A stretch of 64,000 nt of DNA. It comes from JASBTN01 sp965228805. GTDB lineage: Bacteria > Pseudomonadota > Alphaproteobacteria > Rhodobacterales > Rhodobacteraceae. The stretch is taken from contig NZ_CBDDIE010000001.1 in assembly GCF_965228805.1 (NCBI RefSeq), forward strand, positions 62,001 to 126,000. The letters are read 5' to 3'. A model generated the notes under the pieces. It made no database searches. It was not told where the DNA came from and was given only the letters and a program-made list of their open reading frames with translations. The translations under genes were made by a program, and so were the position numbers. Positions 33,645 to 42,842 of this stretch are shown piece by piece (the stretch's first letter is position 1; each line of letters opens with the position of its first letter).

Positions 33645-35237
33645 ATGACCAAAGACACCAAACGCTGGCTTTCCTCGCCCGCAAAGACCCTGTCGCGGCG
33701 CGGCTTCATGACCAGCGCCATGGCGGCCGGCATGGCGGGCCCCGCGCTGATGAGCCTGTCGGGCCAGGCCCTGGCCGCCGGCCCGAAACGCGGCGGCACG
33801 TTCAAGGTCGGGTTCGGCAGCGGTTCGACCACCGACAACCTGGATCCGGCGACCTATGAGGGCACGATCATGACCGCGGTTGCCTTCCTCTATGGCAACA
33901 ACCTGGTCGAAGTGGACGCAAACGGCGCGTTGCAGCCGGAGCTGGCAGAAAGCTGGGGATCGGAAGACGCGAAGACCTGGGTCTTTACCCTGCGCGCGGG
34001 CGTCACCTTCCACAACGGGCAGGCGCTGACGCCTGCGGATGTCATCGCCACGATCAACCACCATCGCGGCGAAGGCTCGAAATCGGCGGTAAACGGGCTG
34101 GTCTCGCAGATCAAGGACATGCGCGCGGATGGCAACAATGTCGTCTTCGAGCTGGACGGCGCCAATGCGGACTTCCCCTTCATCCTGTCCGATTACCACC
34201 TGGTGATCCTGCCTTCGAAAGACGGTGCGCTGATCGACCCGCAGGGCGGTATCGGCACCGGCGGCTATATCATCGACGAGTTCGAACCCGGCGTGCGCGT
34301 GAAGGCGCATCGCAACCCGGATTACTTCAAATCCGACCGCGCCCATTTCGACGAGGTGGAATTCCTGGCCATCGTCGACCTGACCGCGCGCCAGAACGCT
34401 CTGCTGAACGGATCGGTGCACGCGATCGACCGGGTCGACCCGAAAACCGTCGCCCTTCTGGGCCGCGCGCCGAATATCAACATCCTCGAGAAGACCTCGA
34501 CCCTGCATTACACCTTCCCGATGCGGGTGGACGCGGCGCCGTTCGACAATTACGACCTGCGCATGGCGCTGAAATACGCGGTGAAGCGGCAGGAGCTGGT
34601 GGACAAGATCCTGCTGGGCCACGGCGCGGTGGGCAATGATCATCCGATCTCGACCGCGAACCAGTATCACGCGGGCGACCTGGCGCAGCGGGAGTTCGAC
34701 GCGGACAAGGCGGCGTTTCATTACAAGAAATCCGGCCACAGCGGGCCATTGCAGCTGTCGTCCTCGGACGCGGCCTTTGCCGGCGCTGTGGATGCGGCCC
34801 AGCTGATCGCCGCCTCCGCCGCCGAGGCGGGGATCGAGATCGAGGTGGTGCGCGAGCCTTCCGACGGCTACTGGTCCAACGTCTGGAACAAGAAGCCCTG
34901 GACCGTCGCCTATTGGTCCGGTCGCCCGACCGAGGACTGGATGTTCGCCTCGGCCTATACGGATGACACGGATTGGAACGAAACCGCCTGGCGCACGACC
35001 GAGGCCGCCAAACGCTTCAACGCGGTGGTGATCGAGGCACGTTCGGAGCTGGACAGCGACAAGCGTCGCGCGCTTTACGCCGAGGCCCAGACCCTGGTGC
35101 ATGACGATGGCGGCGCGCTGATCCCGATGTTTGCCAACCATATCATGGGCGTGGCCAGCACCGTCGCCCATGGCGAGGTGGCCGCGAACTGGGAAATGGA
35201 CGGCGCCAAGGCGCATGAACGCTGGTGGTTCGCCTGA
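33645..35237 (+). CDS. ABC transporter substrate-binding protein (SBP_bac_5), Tat-exported
   Basis: This 530-residue periplasmic binding protein of the oligopeptide/dipeptide type has a twin-arginine signal (SRRGFMTSAMAAGMAGPALM, cleavage near AALAA-like LAAG about residue 46). The mature part begins KRGGTFKVGFGSGSTTDNLDPATY and holds the cluster 5 signature region LVEVDANGALQPELAESW. The start at 33645 follows GGGAGGA. It is divergent from its permease and ATPase genes and upstream of the hyuAB operon, so the ligand may be the hydantoin/amide-type substrate of that operon or a small peptide. Confidence 0.9.
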   Translation: MTKDTKRWLSSPAKTLSRRGFMTSAMAAGMAGPALMSLSGQALAAGPKRGGTFKVGFGSGSTTDNLDPATYEGTIMTAVAFLYGNNLVEVDANGALQPELAESWGSEDAKTWVFTLRAGVTFHNGQALTPADVIATINHHRGEGSKSAVNGLVSQIKDMRADGNNVVFELDGANADFPFILSDYHLVILPSKDGALIDPQGGIGTGGYIIDEFEPGVRVKAHRNPDYFKSDRAHFDEVEFLAIVDLTARQNALLNGSVHAIDRVDPKTVALLGRAPNINILEKTSTLHYTFPMRVDAAPFDNYDLRMALKYAVKRQELVDKILLGHGAVGNDHPISTANQYHAGDLAQREFDADKAAFHYKKSGHSGPLQLSSSDAAFAGAVDAAQLIAASAAEAGIEIEVVREPSDGYWSNVWNKKPWTVAYWSGRPTEDWMFASAYTDDTDWNETAWRTTEAAKRFNAVVIEARSELDSDKRRALYAEAQTLVHDDGGALIPMFANHIMGVASTVAHGEVAANWEMDGAKAHERWWFA

Positions 35238-35254
35238 TCCGCACCCATCCCCGC

Positions 35255-35288
35255 CCCGGGCCTTGTCCCACTTCCTGAGAGGCCCGGG
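35255..35288 (+). terminator. Hairpin after binding-protein gene
   Basis: CCCGGGCCT and AGGCCCGGG form a 9-bp perfect stem with a 16-base loop, 18 bp past the stop at 35237. There is no T-run; it may partly terminate or protect the abundant binding-protein mRNA. Confidence 0.45.
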
Positions 35289-35295
35289 CACCCTT

Positions 35296-35334
35296 CGCCA
35301 GCAGGTGACCATCAGGTCGTTTGCTGGCGCTTTT
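35296..35334 (+). terminator. Second hairpin with short T-run
   Basis: CGCCAGCA and TGCTGGCG form an 8-bp stem with an 18-base loop, then C and TTTT. It is a probable rho-independent terminator between the binding-protein gene and hyuA. The rest of the 277-bp gap shows no gene. Confidence 0.5.
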
Positions 35335-35514
35335 GTCGCAAACGGCCCAGACGCGGGCCCGAATCCGGTGAACCCTGAGGTCATGCAACAGATGATCACT
35401 CCGAAACGTCTCGACCGCCGTGCCACCGGCTGCGACCTGGTTGCACAAGGCTGAACCCGCGCCCTTCGCGGGCGGATGCACGCCTTGCCCCCTTCGAGAC
35501 AACGGAAATGACAT

Positions 35515-37656
35515 ATGACCGCAACACCCCACCTGCGCCTGGCCATTGATATTGGCGGCACGTTCACCGACACCGTGCTGGTCGAGGGCGAGGAGACGAT
35601 CCTGGCCTCGACCAAGACCCTGACCACTCACCAGAACCCTGCCGATGGCGCGATGGAAGGCGCCGCGCGGGTGATGGCCCAGACCGGGCGCGCCTTGAGC
35701 GAAGTCACCGGCTTCATCCACGGCACCACGCTGGCGACCAATGCGCTGATCGAACGGCGCGGGGCCAGGGTGGCGACGATCTGTACCGAAGGGTTCCGCG
35801 ATATCCTGGATATCGGCTATGAGCGGCGGTACTCGCAATATGACATCAACCTAGAAAAACCCGACCTGCTGGTGCCGCGCGAACATTCGCTGGTGATCCG
35901 CGAACGCATGTCGGCCGATGGTGAGGTGCTGATCCCGCTGGACGAGGGCGCGGTGGACGGGCTGCTGGCGCAGATCGACGCGACCGGCGCCGGGGCGCTG
36001 GCGATCTGCCTGATGCACGCCTACGCGAACCCGGCGCATGAGCTGCGCCTGCGCGAGATCCTGGCAGAGAAACGGCCGGAGATCACCGTCTCCATCTCGT
36101 CGGAGGTCAGCCCCGAGGCGCGCGAATTTGACCGGCTCTGCACCACGGTGGCCAACGCCTATATCCAGCCACTGATGGAAAGCTACCTGGCCCGCTTCGT
36201 GGCGCAGTTCGAGGCCGAAGGGGTCACTTGTCCGATCCTGATGATGACTGCGGGCGGCGGCATGTGCACCGTGCAGACGGCGGCACGGTTCCCCATTCGC
36301 CTGGTGGAATCGGGCCCCGCCGGGGGCGCGATCCTGGCCGCACGCATTGCCGCGCGCGCGGGGCTGGAGGAGGTCCTGTCCTTCGACGTGGGCGGCACCA
36401 CCGCCAAGCTCTGCCTGATCGACAAGGCGCGCCCGCAGACCTCGCGCGCGTTCGAAATCGCCCGCGCCGCACGCTTCATCAAGGGGTCGGGCATGCCCGT
36501 GCGCATCCCGGTGATCGAGATGATCGAGATCGGGGCAGGGGGCGGCTCCATCGCCGGGGTCGACCGGTTGGGCCGCCTGACCGTGGGGCCGAAATCGGCG
36601 GGGTCCGAACCCGGCCCGGTCGCCTTCATGCGCGGTGGCACGGACCCGACCGTGACCGACAGCGACATCACGCTGGGCTATATCGTGCCCGACACCTTTG
36701 CCGAGGGGCATATCAAGCTGGATCCGGAGGGCTCGAAAGAGGCTCTAACCCGCGTCATAGGCTCGAAGTTGGACACGGACGCGGTGGGCTCCGCCGATGG
36801 TGTGTCGCGCATTGTCGACGAAAGCATGGCCAGCGCCGGGCGGATGCACGCGGTGGAATCGGGCAAGGACCTTGGGCCGCGCACGATGATTGCTTTCGGT
36901 GGCAACGGGCCGCTGCACGCCAGCCGCGTGGCACGCTCGGCGGGCGTCAGCCGCATTGTCATTCCGCCCAACCCGGGCGTCGGCTCGGCGGTCGGCTTCC
37001 TGTTCGCGCCGGTCAGCTTCGAAATCGTGCGCTCGCGCTATTCGCTGTTGAACTCGATGGATATGGACGGGGTGAACGGGCTTTTCGACGCGATGATTGC
37101 CGAGGCCAAGGGCGTGGTCGCCCAGGGCGCCGGGGACGCACCGACCGAGACCCTGCGCACCGCCTTCATGCGCTACAACGGCCAGGGGCACGAGATCGAG
37201 ATCACCCTGCCGGATCGGGCTTTGACGGGGGATGACATCGCCCCCCTGACCGCCGCCTTCGAAGAGGAGTACCGCAAGCAATTCTCGCGCCCCGTGCCGG
37301 GGATGGAGATCGAGATCCTCAACTGGGCGGTGCGTGTTGCGACCCGCGACAGCGCCGTGCCGCCGGTGCCCGCGACGCCCACGCTCACCACGATCAAGCC
37401 GAACGGCACCCGCCCGATCACCTGCGACGTGGACGGCAAAGCCAAGGACGCAGCCTTCGTCGCCCGCGCGGACCTGAAACCGGGCGACCATGTGCCCGGC
37501 CCGGCGCTGATCCATGAACCGCAGACCACCACGCTGGTGTCCGCCGATTTCTCGGCCCACCTGGATGCGATTGGCAACCTTGTCCTTGTGAAGGCCCCCT
37601 CAAGTAGGGAAGCGGTAGGGGAAACCAAGAATGTCCAGAAAGGGGGTGCGAAATGA
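35515..37656 (+). CDS. hyuA: Hydantoinase/oxoprolinase subunit A (HyuA)
   Basis: With HyuB this forms an ATP-dependent hydrolase that opens cyclic amides such as hydantoins, N-methylhydantoin or 5-oxoproline. The 713-residue protein has the N-terminal actin-like domain (AIDIGGTFTDTVL; IHGTTLATNALIER), the hydantoinase A core with the FDVGGTTAKLCLI ATP loop and SGPAGGAILAA, and a C-terminal acetone-carboxylase-like domain. It overlaps hyuB by 4 bp (ATGA). Sarcosine oxidase genes nearby make N-methylhydantoin, which is broken down to sarcosine, an attractive substrate; that is inference. Confidence 0.88.
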   Translation: MTATPHLRLAIDIGGTFTDTVLVEGEETILASTKTLTTHQNPADGAMEGAARVMAQTGRALSEVTGFIHGTTLATNALIERRGARVATICTEGFRDILDIGYERRYSQYDINLEKPDLLVPREHSLVIRERMSADGEVLIPLDEGAVDGLLAQIDATGAGALAICLMHAYANPAHELRLREILAEKRPEITVSISSEVSPEAREFDRLCTTVANAYIQPLMESYLARFVAQFEAEGVTCPILMMTAGGGMCTVQTAARFPIRLVESGPAGGAILAARIAARAGLEEVLSFDVGGTTAKLCLIDKARPQTSRAFEIARAARFIKGSGMPVRIPVIEMIEIGAGGGSIAGVDRLGRLTVGPKSAGSEPGPVAFMRGGTDPTVTDSDITLGYIVPDTFAEGHIKLDPEGSKEALTRVIGSKLDTDAVGSADGVSRIVDESMASAGRMHAVESGKDLGPRTMIAFGGNGPLHASRVARSAGVSRIVIPPNPGVGSAVGFLFAPVSFEIVRSRYSLLNSMDMDGVNGLFDAMIAEAKGVVAQGAGDAPTETLRTAFMRYNGQGHEIEITLPDRALTGDDIAPLTAAFEEEYRKQFSRPVPGMEIEILNWAVRVATRDSAVPPVPATPTLTTIKPNGTRPITCDVDGKAKDAAFVARADLKPGDHVPGPALIHEPQTTTLVSADFSAHLDAIGNLVLVKAPSSREAVGETKNVQKGGAK

Positions 37657-39323
37657 CCTCGATGACCGATACCAAAACCGACCTCTCGCCCGCCCGCCTG
37701 CAAGTCATGTGGAACCGCCTGCTGGCAGTGGTGGAAGAGCAGGGCCAGACCCTGATCCGCGCCGCATTCAGCCCCATCGTGCGCGAATGCGGGGACATTT
37801 CGGCCGGGATCTTCGACGTGAACGGGCGGATGCTGGCCCAGGCCGTCACCGGCACGCCCGGCCATATCAACACCATGGCCGAGGCGGTCCTGCACCTGCG
37901 CGGGCGGTTTTCGCTGCAAGACATGAAGCCCGGCGACATCTACATGACCAATGACCCGTGGCTGGCCTCGGGGCATTTGAACGACTTCCTGCTGATGATG
38001 CCCGCCTTCAAGGACGGCAAGGTGGTCGGCTTTACCTCCTGCACCTCACACCTGGTGGATCTGGGCGGCCTCGGCATGGGGCCGGAGGGCGCCGATATCT
38101 ATGACGAAGGCCTTCTGATCCCGCCCTGCAAGCTGGTCGAGGAAGGCACGCCCAATCCGCTGCTGATGGACATCATCCGCGTGAACTCGCGTGAGCCGAT
38201 CGCGAACGAGGGCGACATCTACGCGCTGATCGCCTGTTGCGAGGCCGGGGTGAACCGTCTGGTCGCCATGATGGAGGAATTCGGCATCGACGACCTTCAC
38301 ACGCTGGGCGACTACATCATCGACACCTCGCGCAAGGGCGCCATCGAGGCGATCGCGGAGGTGCCGGAGGGCACCTACACGAACATGCTGAAGATGGACG
38401 GGTATGAGAACGAGCTGGAGCTGCACGCCACGCTGACCGTGACCAGGGACGGCATGCATGTGGATTTCACCGGCACCTCGGGCCTGTCGAAGAAGGGCAT
38501 CAACGTGCCCCTGAACTATGCCACCGCCTACACGGTCTTTGCCCTGCGCTGCATCGTCGGGCCGGATATTCCGAACAATGCGGGCTCGCTTGAGCCGTTC
38601 ACCGTGGACGGGCCCAAGAACTGCATCCTGAATGCGCAGCACCCCGCACCGGTGGCGATGCGCCACACGCTGGGGCAGGTGACGCCGGACCTGGTGCTGG
38701 GCTGCCTGCACCAGGCGCTGCCCGATGAGGTGCCCGCCGAGGGCGCAAGCTGCATGTTCGACCTGCCGATGCGCCATGCGCCGGAGGTGGCGGCCGAAGG
38801 CGGGCGCGAGTTCGCCATTGAACCCGTGCACAACGGCGGCACCGGCGCGCGGCCCCATGCGGACGGGCTGTCGGCCACCGCTTATCCCTCGGGCGTCTTC
38901 GGCTCTCAGGTCGAGATCACCGAAAGCGTGGCGCCGGTCGTCATGTGGCGGCGCGAACTGCTGCCGGATTCCGGTGGGCCGGGCAAGTATCGCGGCGGGC
39001 TTGGCCAGCGGATCGAGATGACCTCGTCCAATGGCGCGCCCTTCATCGTCTTCCTCTCGGTCGAGCGGCTGAAATTCCCGGCGCTTGGCCGCATGGGCGG
39101 GCAGCCCGGCGCGCCCGGTCGCATTCGCTTCCGCGAGGGTGCCGAGGATATCCCCGGCAAGGGCGAGCTGCGGGTGACCGGGGAGGATTACCTGATCTTC
39201 GACACGCCCGGCGGCGGTGGCTTCGGCGACCCGGCGGAGCGCGACCCGGCGGCGCTGGAGCTGGACCTGAAACGCGGGCTGGTCACGCAAGAGGGCGCGA
39301 AGGCCTATGGGGGTGCGTCATGA
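37653..39323 (+). CDS. hyuB: Hydantoinase/oxoprolinase subunit B (HyuB)
   Basis: This 556-residue catalytic partner of HyuA has the family landmarks RAAFSPIVRECGDISAGIFD, GHINTMAEAV, YMTNDPWLASGHLNDFLLMMP and a C-terminal GGPGKYRGGLGQRIEM followed by the closing TPGGGGFGDPAERDP. Length is usual. ATGA overlap with hyuA and with the aminotransferase downstream indicates a tight operon. Substrate is not decided by sequence. Confidence 0.88.
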   Translation: MTSMTDTKTDLSPARLQVMWNRLLAVVEEQGQTLIRAAFSPIVRECGDISAGIFDVNGRMLAQAVTGTPGHINTMAEAVLHLRGRFSLQDMKPGDIYMTNDPWLASGHLNDFLLMMPAFKDGKVVGFTSCTSHLVDLGGLGMGPEGADIYDEGLLIPPCKLVEEGTPNPLLMDIIRVNSREPIANEGDIYALIACCEAGVNRLVAMMEEFGIDDLHTLGDYIIDTSRKGAIEAIAEVPEGTYTNMLKMDGYENELELHATLTVTRDGMHVDFTGTSGLSKKGINVPLNYATAYTVFALRCIVGPDIPNNAGSLEPFTVDGPKNCILNAQHPAPVAMRHTLGQVTPDLVLGCLHQALPDEVPAEGASCMFDLPMRHAPEVAAEGGREFAIEPVHNGGTGARPHADGLSATAYPSGVFGSQVEITESVAPVVMWRRELLPDSGGPGKYRGGLGQRIEMTSSNGAPFIVFLSVERLKFPALGRMGGQPGAPGRIRFREGAEDIPGKGELRVTGEDYLIFDTPGGGGFGDPAERDPAALELDLKRGLVTQEGAKAYGGAS

Positions 39324-40387
39324 TCCGCGCGGTTCCCCATGTGAGAGAGATGGCCGCCTATGCGTTGGCCGATCTTGGCGGCGAGGGGACCGTTTCCCTC
39401 GCCCAGAACGAAAGCGCCTTTCCGGCAAGCCCTGTGGCCATCGCGGCGGGGCAGGGGGTTTTGGAACAAATGCCTCTCTACCCCGATCCCGACTGGCCCG
39501 AGCTGCGCGCGGCGATTGCCGGGGTGCATGGGGTGGCAGCGGAAACGATCCTCTGCGGCGCGGGTTCGATGGAGTTGATCGGCTGCCTTATTCGCGCCTT
39601 TGCCGGGCCAGGCGACCGGGTGCTGGGCACGGATTACGGCTATGCCTATGTGGCGTCGGCGACCGCGCAGGTGCAGGCGGATTACGTGAAGGCGCGGGAG
39701 GTCGATCTGACCGTCTCGGTCGATGATATCTTGTCCGCCGTCGCGCCGGAGACGCGCATTGTCTTCGTCTGCAACCCGGGCAATCCGACCGGCACGCTGA
39801 TCCCGAATGCCGAGCTCATCCGCCTGCGCGACGCCCTGCCCGGCGACGTGCTGCTGGTGGTCGATCAGGCCTATGCGGAGTTTTCCGACGCCGCCGAAGA
39901 CCCGGCCGAGATCTTCGCGCTGGTTGGGCGGGGCAACACGGTGGTCATGCGTACGTTTTCGAAAGCCTATGGGCTGGCGGGGGCGCGGGTTGGCTGGGGG
40001 GTGTTCCCGCCCGAAATCGCGGGTGAGGTGCGCAAGCTACTCAATCCCAACAATGTCTCGATCCCGTCGCAGGCCATGGCGACTGCGGCGATGCTAGACC
40101 AGGCGCATATGCAGGACACCGTCGCGAAAACCGCCGCGATCCGCGACCGGTTTGCCGAGGGCTGTCGCGCGCTAGGGCTGGAGGTGGCACCGAGCCATAC
40201 CAACTTCGTGCTGATCAGGTTTGCCTCCGTCGAGGCCGCGCAACAGGCCGATGCCGCTCTGCGCGCGGCGGGGCTGCTCATGCGCGGGATGGGGGGTTAC
40301 GGCCTCGCCGATTGCCTGCGCGCGACGATCTGTGACGAGGCGGTGATGGACCGCTGCCTGGCTGTGTTGAAGGAGGTCACCCAATGA
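39320..40387 (+). CDS. HisC-like class I/II aminotransferase
   Basis: The 355-residue PLP enzyme is of the histidinol-phosphate aminotransferase type. The start at 39320 overlaps the hyuB stop. Visible features are SLAQNESAFPASP (substrate-binding N-terminus), CGAGSMELIGCLIRAFAGPGD, VCNPGNPTGTLI (cofactor Asn), the Asp/Tyr pair VVDQAYAEF and the PLP Lys in RTFSKAYGLAGARVGWG. HisC is normally chromosomal, so this copy probably transaminates a product or precursor of the hydantoinase pathway. It overlaps the racemase-family gene by 4 bp. Confidence 0.85.
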   Translation: MIRAVPHVREMAAYALADLGGEGTVSLAQNESAFPASPVAIAAGQGVLEQMPLYPDPDWPELRAAIAGVHGVAAETILCGAGSMELIGCLIRAFAGPGDRVLGTDYGYAYVASATAQVQADYVKAREVDLTVSVDDILSAVAPETRIVFVCNPGNPTGTLIPNAELIRLRDALPGDVLLVVDQAYAEFSDAAEDPAEIFALVGRGNTVVMRTFSKAYGLAGARVGWGVFPPEIAGEVRKLLNPNNVSIPSQAMATAAMLDQAHMQDTVAKTAAIRDRFAEGCRALGLEVAPSHTNFVLIRFASVEAAQQADAALRAAGLLMRGMGGYGLADCLRATICDEAVMDRCLAVLKEVTQ

Positions 40388-41124
40388 CGTTCGAGACCCG
40401 AACCCGCGCTAAGATCGGCGTGTTGGTGCCCTTTACCAACACCAACCTGGAACCAGACATGATGCTGATGCGCTGCCCGGACACGACCGTGCATTTCCAG
40501 CGCATGGGCGGCTATGATGTGGATGAAATCCCCGGGTCGGACCAGATGGCCGGGCTGGGGGCGTCGGATATCAGCCACGACCTGCGCATGATTTCGGGCG
40601 TGCGGCCGGACGTGGTGTTGTACGGCTGCACCTCGGCCACGCTGACCCATGGGCCGTCGTTTGACGCCCAGCTGGCCGAAGACATCAAGGCGGGATCGGG
40701 CGCGCTGTCGCTGACCGCCGCCGGGTCGCTGGTGGCCGCGATCCAGGCGCTGGGGGTCAGTAAGATCGGCTTCTCCTCGCCCTATCTGGGCGAGATCAAC
40801 GTGCAGGCGATGGAGTTCCTGGCCCAGAACGGGACCCAGACGGTGAAATGCGCCGATGTGGGCCGCGAGCTGGGCAATTACGGGCAGGGTGAGCTGACCC
40901 CGGACGAGGTCTTTGACCTGGCATGCGAGGCGAACCACCCGGACGCCCAGGCGATCGTGCTGAGCTGCACCGACATGCGCTCGGTCGAGGCGGTGGCGCG
41001 GATCGAGGCGGCACTGGACAAGCCCGTGGTGACGTCCAATCAGGCGATGATGTTTGCACTGATGCGTGCACTGGACCTGCCGCGTCACGCGGGCGTGCCG
41101 GGGCGGCTGTTCGACCTGCTGTAA
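40384..41124 (+). CDS. Asp/Glu racemase superfamily protein (maleate cis-trans isomerase/arylmalonate decarboxylase-like)
   Basis: The 246-residue protein has two catalytic-type cysteines in the superfamily positions: YGCTSATLTHG and LSCTDMRSVEA. The N-terminus (KIGVLVPFTNTNLEPDM) is typical of maleate isomerase-like and AMDase-like proteins. It may isomerise or racemise the hydantoinase pathway substrate, comparable to hydantoin racemase in other hyu operons. Last gene of the plus-strand operon, followed by a strong hairpin. Confidence 0.8.
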   Translation: MTFETRTRAKIGVLVPFTNTNLEPDMMLMRCPDTTVHFQRMGGYDVDEIPGSDQMAGLGASDISHDLRMISGVRPDVVLYGCTSATLTHGPSFDAQLAEDIKAGSGALSLTAAGSLVAAIQALGVSKIGFSSPYLGEINVQAMEFLAQNGTQTVKCADVGRELGNYGQGELTPDEVFDLACEANHPDAQAIVLSCTDMRSVEAVARIEAALDKPVVTSNQAMMFALMRALDLPRHAGVPGRLFDLL

Positions 41125-41136
41125 GCAATGAGTGAC

Positions 41137-41257
41137 GCGCCCGACCCTGGGTGGGCGCGTCACATCGGTGAAGTGGTGCAATGTGGTGGCACCAGTCGAA
41201 ACGTGATTTGGTATTGAGACGTTGCCAAAGCGCCCTCCCGTGGGGAGGGTCGGGCGC
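41137..41257. repeat. 121-bp intergenic hairpin repeat, copy A
   Basis: This element lies between convergent genes. The ends GCGCCCGACCCT (41137-41148) and AGGGTCGGGCGC (41246-41257) are perfect reverse complements. The first 22 and last about 31 bp match copy B at 60962-61082, which has exactly the same length; the middle differs. Inside the left end, GTGACGCGCCC/GGGCGCGTCAC (41132-41163) forms a strong local hairpin that can terminate the plus-strand operon. Confidence 0.75.
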
Positions 41258-41301
41258 GGCACGGGCTTTCAGCCCGCGCCAAGGGGTGCATGGGTCACCC
41301 G

Positions 41302-42840
41302 TTACGGCTCTTCCGAGCCGATCTCCTCCTTGCGGCGCGCGATATAGGCGTCCAGCTCGTCGCGAATGGCCGGGTCCATCGCGGGGGCCTCGTATTCACG
41401 CAGGGCTTGTTGCCACAGCTCGGTCGCGCGGGTCAGCGCGGTCTTGGCCCCGGCAGCCTCCCAGGCGCCGTGGTTCTGCCAGTCGGACAGCATCGGCGCA
41501 TAGAAGGCGGTTTCATAGCGCGCCATCGTGTGGTCGGTGCCGAAGAAATGCCCGCCGGTGGGCACGTCCTTGATCGCCTCCAGACCCAGCTCATCCTCAT
41601 CGAACTTCAGCGGCTTCAGGAACTCCATCATGTTTTGCAGGATCTCCACATCCATGATGAATTTCTCATAAGACGCGGTCAGCCCACCTTCGAGCCAGCC
41701 GGCCGCGTGATAGACCAGGTTGGCCCCGCCCAGCACCGCGCCCCAGGTGGCCATCATCGTCTCATACGCCGCCTGAAGGTCGACCACGTTCGAGGCGTTG
41801 GCGTTGGAGGTCCGGTAGGGAATGCCATAGCGGCGGCAGAGCTGGCCGGAGATCATGTTGGCCTTGCTGTTCTCCGGCGTGCCAAAGGCGGGCGCGCCGG
41901 ATTTCATGTCCACATTCGAGGTAAAGGACCCATACATCACCGGCGTGCCGGGGTTGACCAGCTGGGTCAGGGTCACGCCAAAGAGCGCCTCGGCATTCTG
42001 CTGGGCGAGGGCGGCGGGCAGGGTGACCGGGGTCATGGCGCCCATCAGGGTAAAGGGGGTGATCGTGACCGGCTGACCGTGTTCGGCCATGGCGATCAGC
42101 CCGTCGCCCATCGCATCGTCGAACAGGCGGGGGGAGTTGACCGAGATGATGGTGATCACGCCAGGGTCATCCCGCATCTGTTCCGGCGTCATGCCGCGCG
42201 CGATGGCCATCATGTTGATCCCGTCCATCGCCCGGCCCCGACCGATGGCGGTGGCGTGGAAGCTGAGGTCGGAATAGGTCAGGTTGGCGTTATAGGTGTC
42301 CAGGTGCCGGTTGTTGGCGGGCATTTCCTGCGGCGCGGTGACCTGGTTGCCGATCAGGTGCACGGCGTTGAAGTGATGCGCGAGCTTGATGAAGTTGCAG
42401 TAGTCTTCGTAATTGCCCGCGCGCCGCCCGTTCACGCAGTCATGCACATTGGGCGGCCCGGCGACGAGGCCGAAGTTCACGTTATTGCCGCCGAGGGTAA
42501 TGCGTTTCGCCGGGTTGCGCGAGGTGAGGGTAAAGGTCTCCGGCACCGTCTTCAGTGCTTCGTTGACCAGGCTTTCATCGATGCGGATCGTCTTGGTGTC
42601 GCGGTCGACGATGGCGCCCGCGTCTTCGAACAGGTCCATGACATTGTCGCCCATGACGCGGATCCCGGCCTCCGACAGGATGCGCATGGAGGTCTGGTGC
42701 AGCTTCTCGAGCTGGTCGGCGTCCAACAGCTCCATCTTCGGGGCGGTGTTGATCACGTTCTGCCAGGGCAGCTGCTGAATACCGCCGCCGGAGCGGGTGG
42801 ATTTGCCGCGGCGGCCGCCGCCACGTCTTTCACGGGCCAT
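41302..42840 (-). CDS. MttB-family (trimethylamine methyltransferase-like) protein, non-pyrrolysine
   Basis: The 512-residue TIM-barrel protein belongs to the MttB/MtgB superfamily (COG5598). It reads through without in-frame amber codons, so it lacks pyrrolysine and is closer to MtgB-type enzymes, which demethylate quaternary amines such as glycine betaine with a corrinoid protein. Recognisable parts are TSMRILSEAGIRVMGDNVMDLFEDAGAIVD and NPGTPVMYGSFTSNVDMKSGAPAFGTPE. A basic Gly/Arg-rich N-terminus (RERRGGGRRGKS) precedes the domain. No corrinoid-protein gene is in the window. It heads the 3' part of a sarcosine-oxidase operon; the substrate is likely an N-methylated compound. Confidence 0.82.
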   Translation of the reverse strand: MARERRGGGRRGKSTRSGGGIQQLPWQNVINTAPKMELLDADQLEKLHQTSMRILSEAGIRVMGDNVMDLFEDAGAIVDRDTKTIRIDESLVNEALKTVPETFTLTSRNPAKRITLGGNNVNFGLVAGPPNVHDCVNGRRAGNYEDYCNFIKLAHHFNAVHLIGNQVTAPQEMPANNRHLDTYNANLTYSDLSFHATAIGRGRAMDGINMMAIARGMTPEQMRDDPGVITIISVNSPRLFDDAMGDGLIAMAEHGQPVTITPFTLMGAMTPVTLPAALAQQNAEALFGVTLTQLVNPGTPVMYGSFTSNVDMKSGAPAFGTPENSKANMISGQLCRRYGIPYRTSNANASNVVDLQAAYETMMATWGAVLGGANLVYHAAGWLEGGLTASYEKFIMDVEILQNMMEFLKPLKFDEDELGLEAIKDVPTGGHFFGTDHTMARYETAFYAPMLSDWQNHGAWEAAGAKTALTRATELWQQALREYEAPAMDPAIRDELDAYIARRKEEIGSEEP

Positions 42841-42842
42841 GT

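Noticed and set aside
41302..42840. Pyrrolysine (amber readthrough) in the MttB-family gene
   Set aside because: The frame has no internal TAG and no pyrrolysine synthesis genes are visible, so this is a non-pyrrolysine member.
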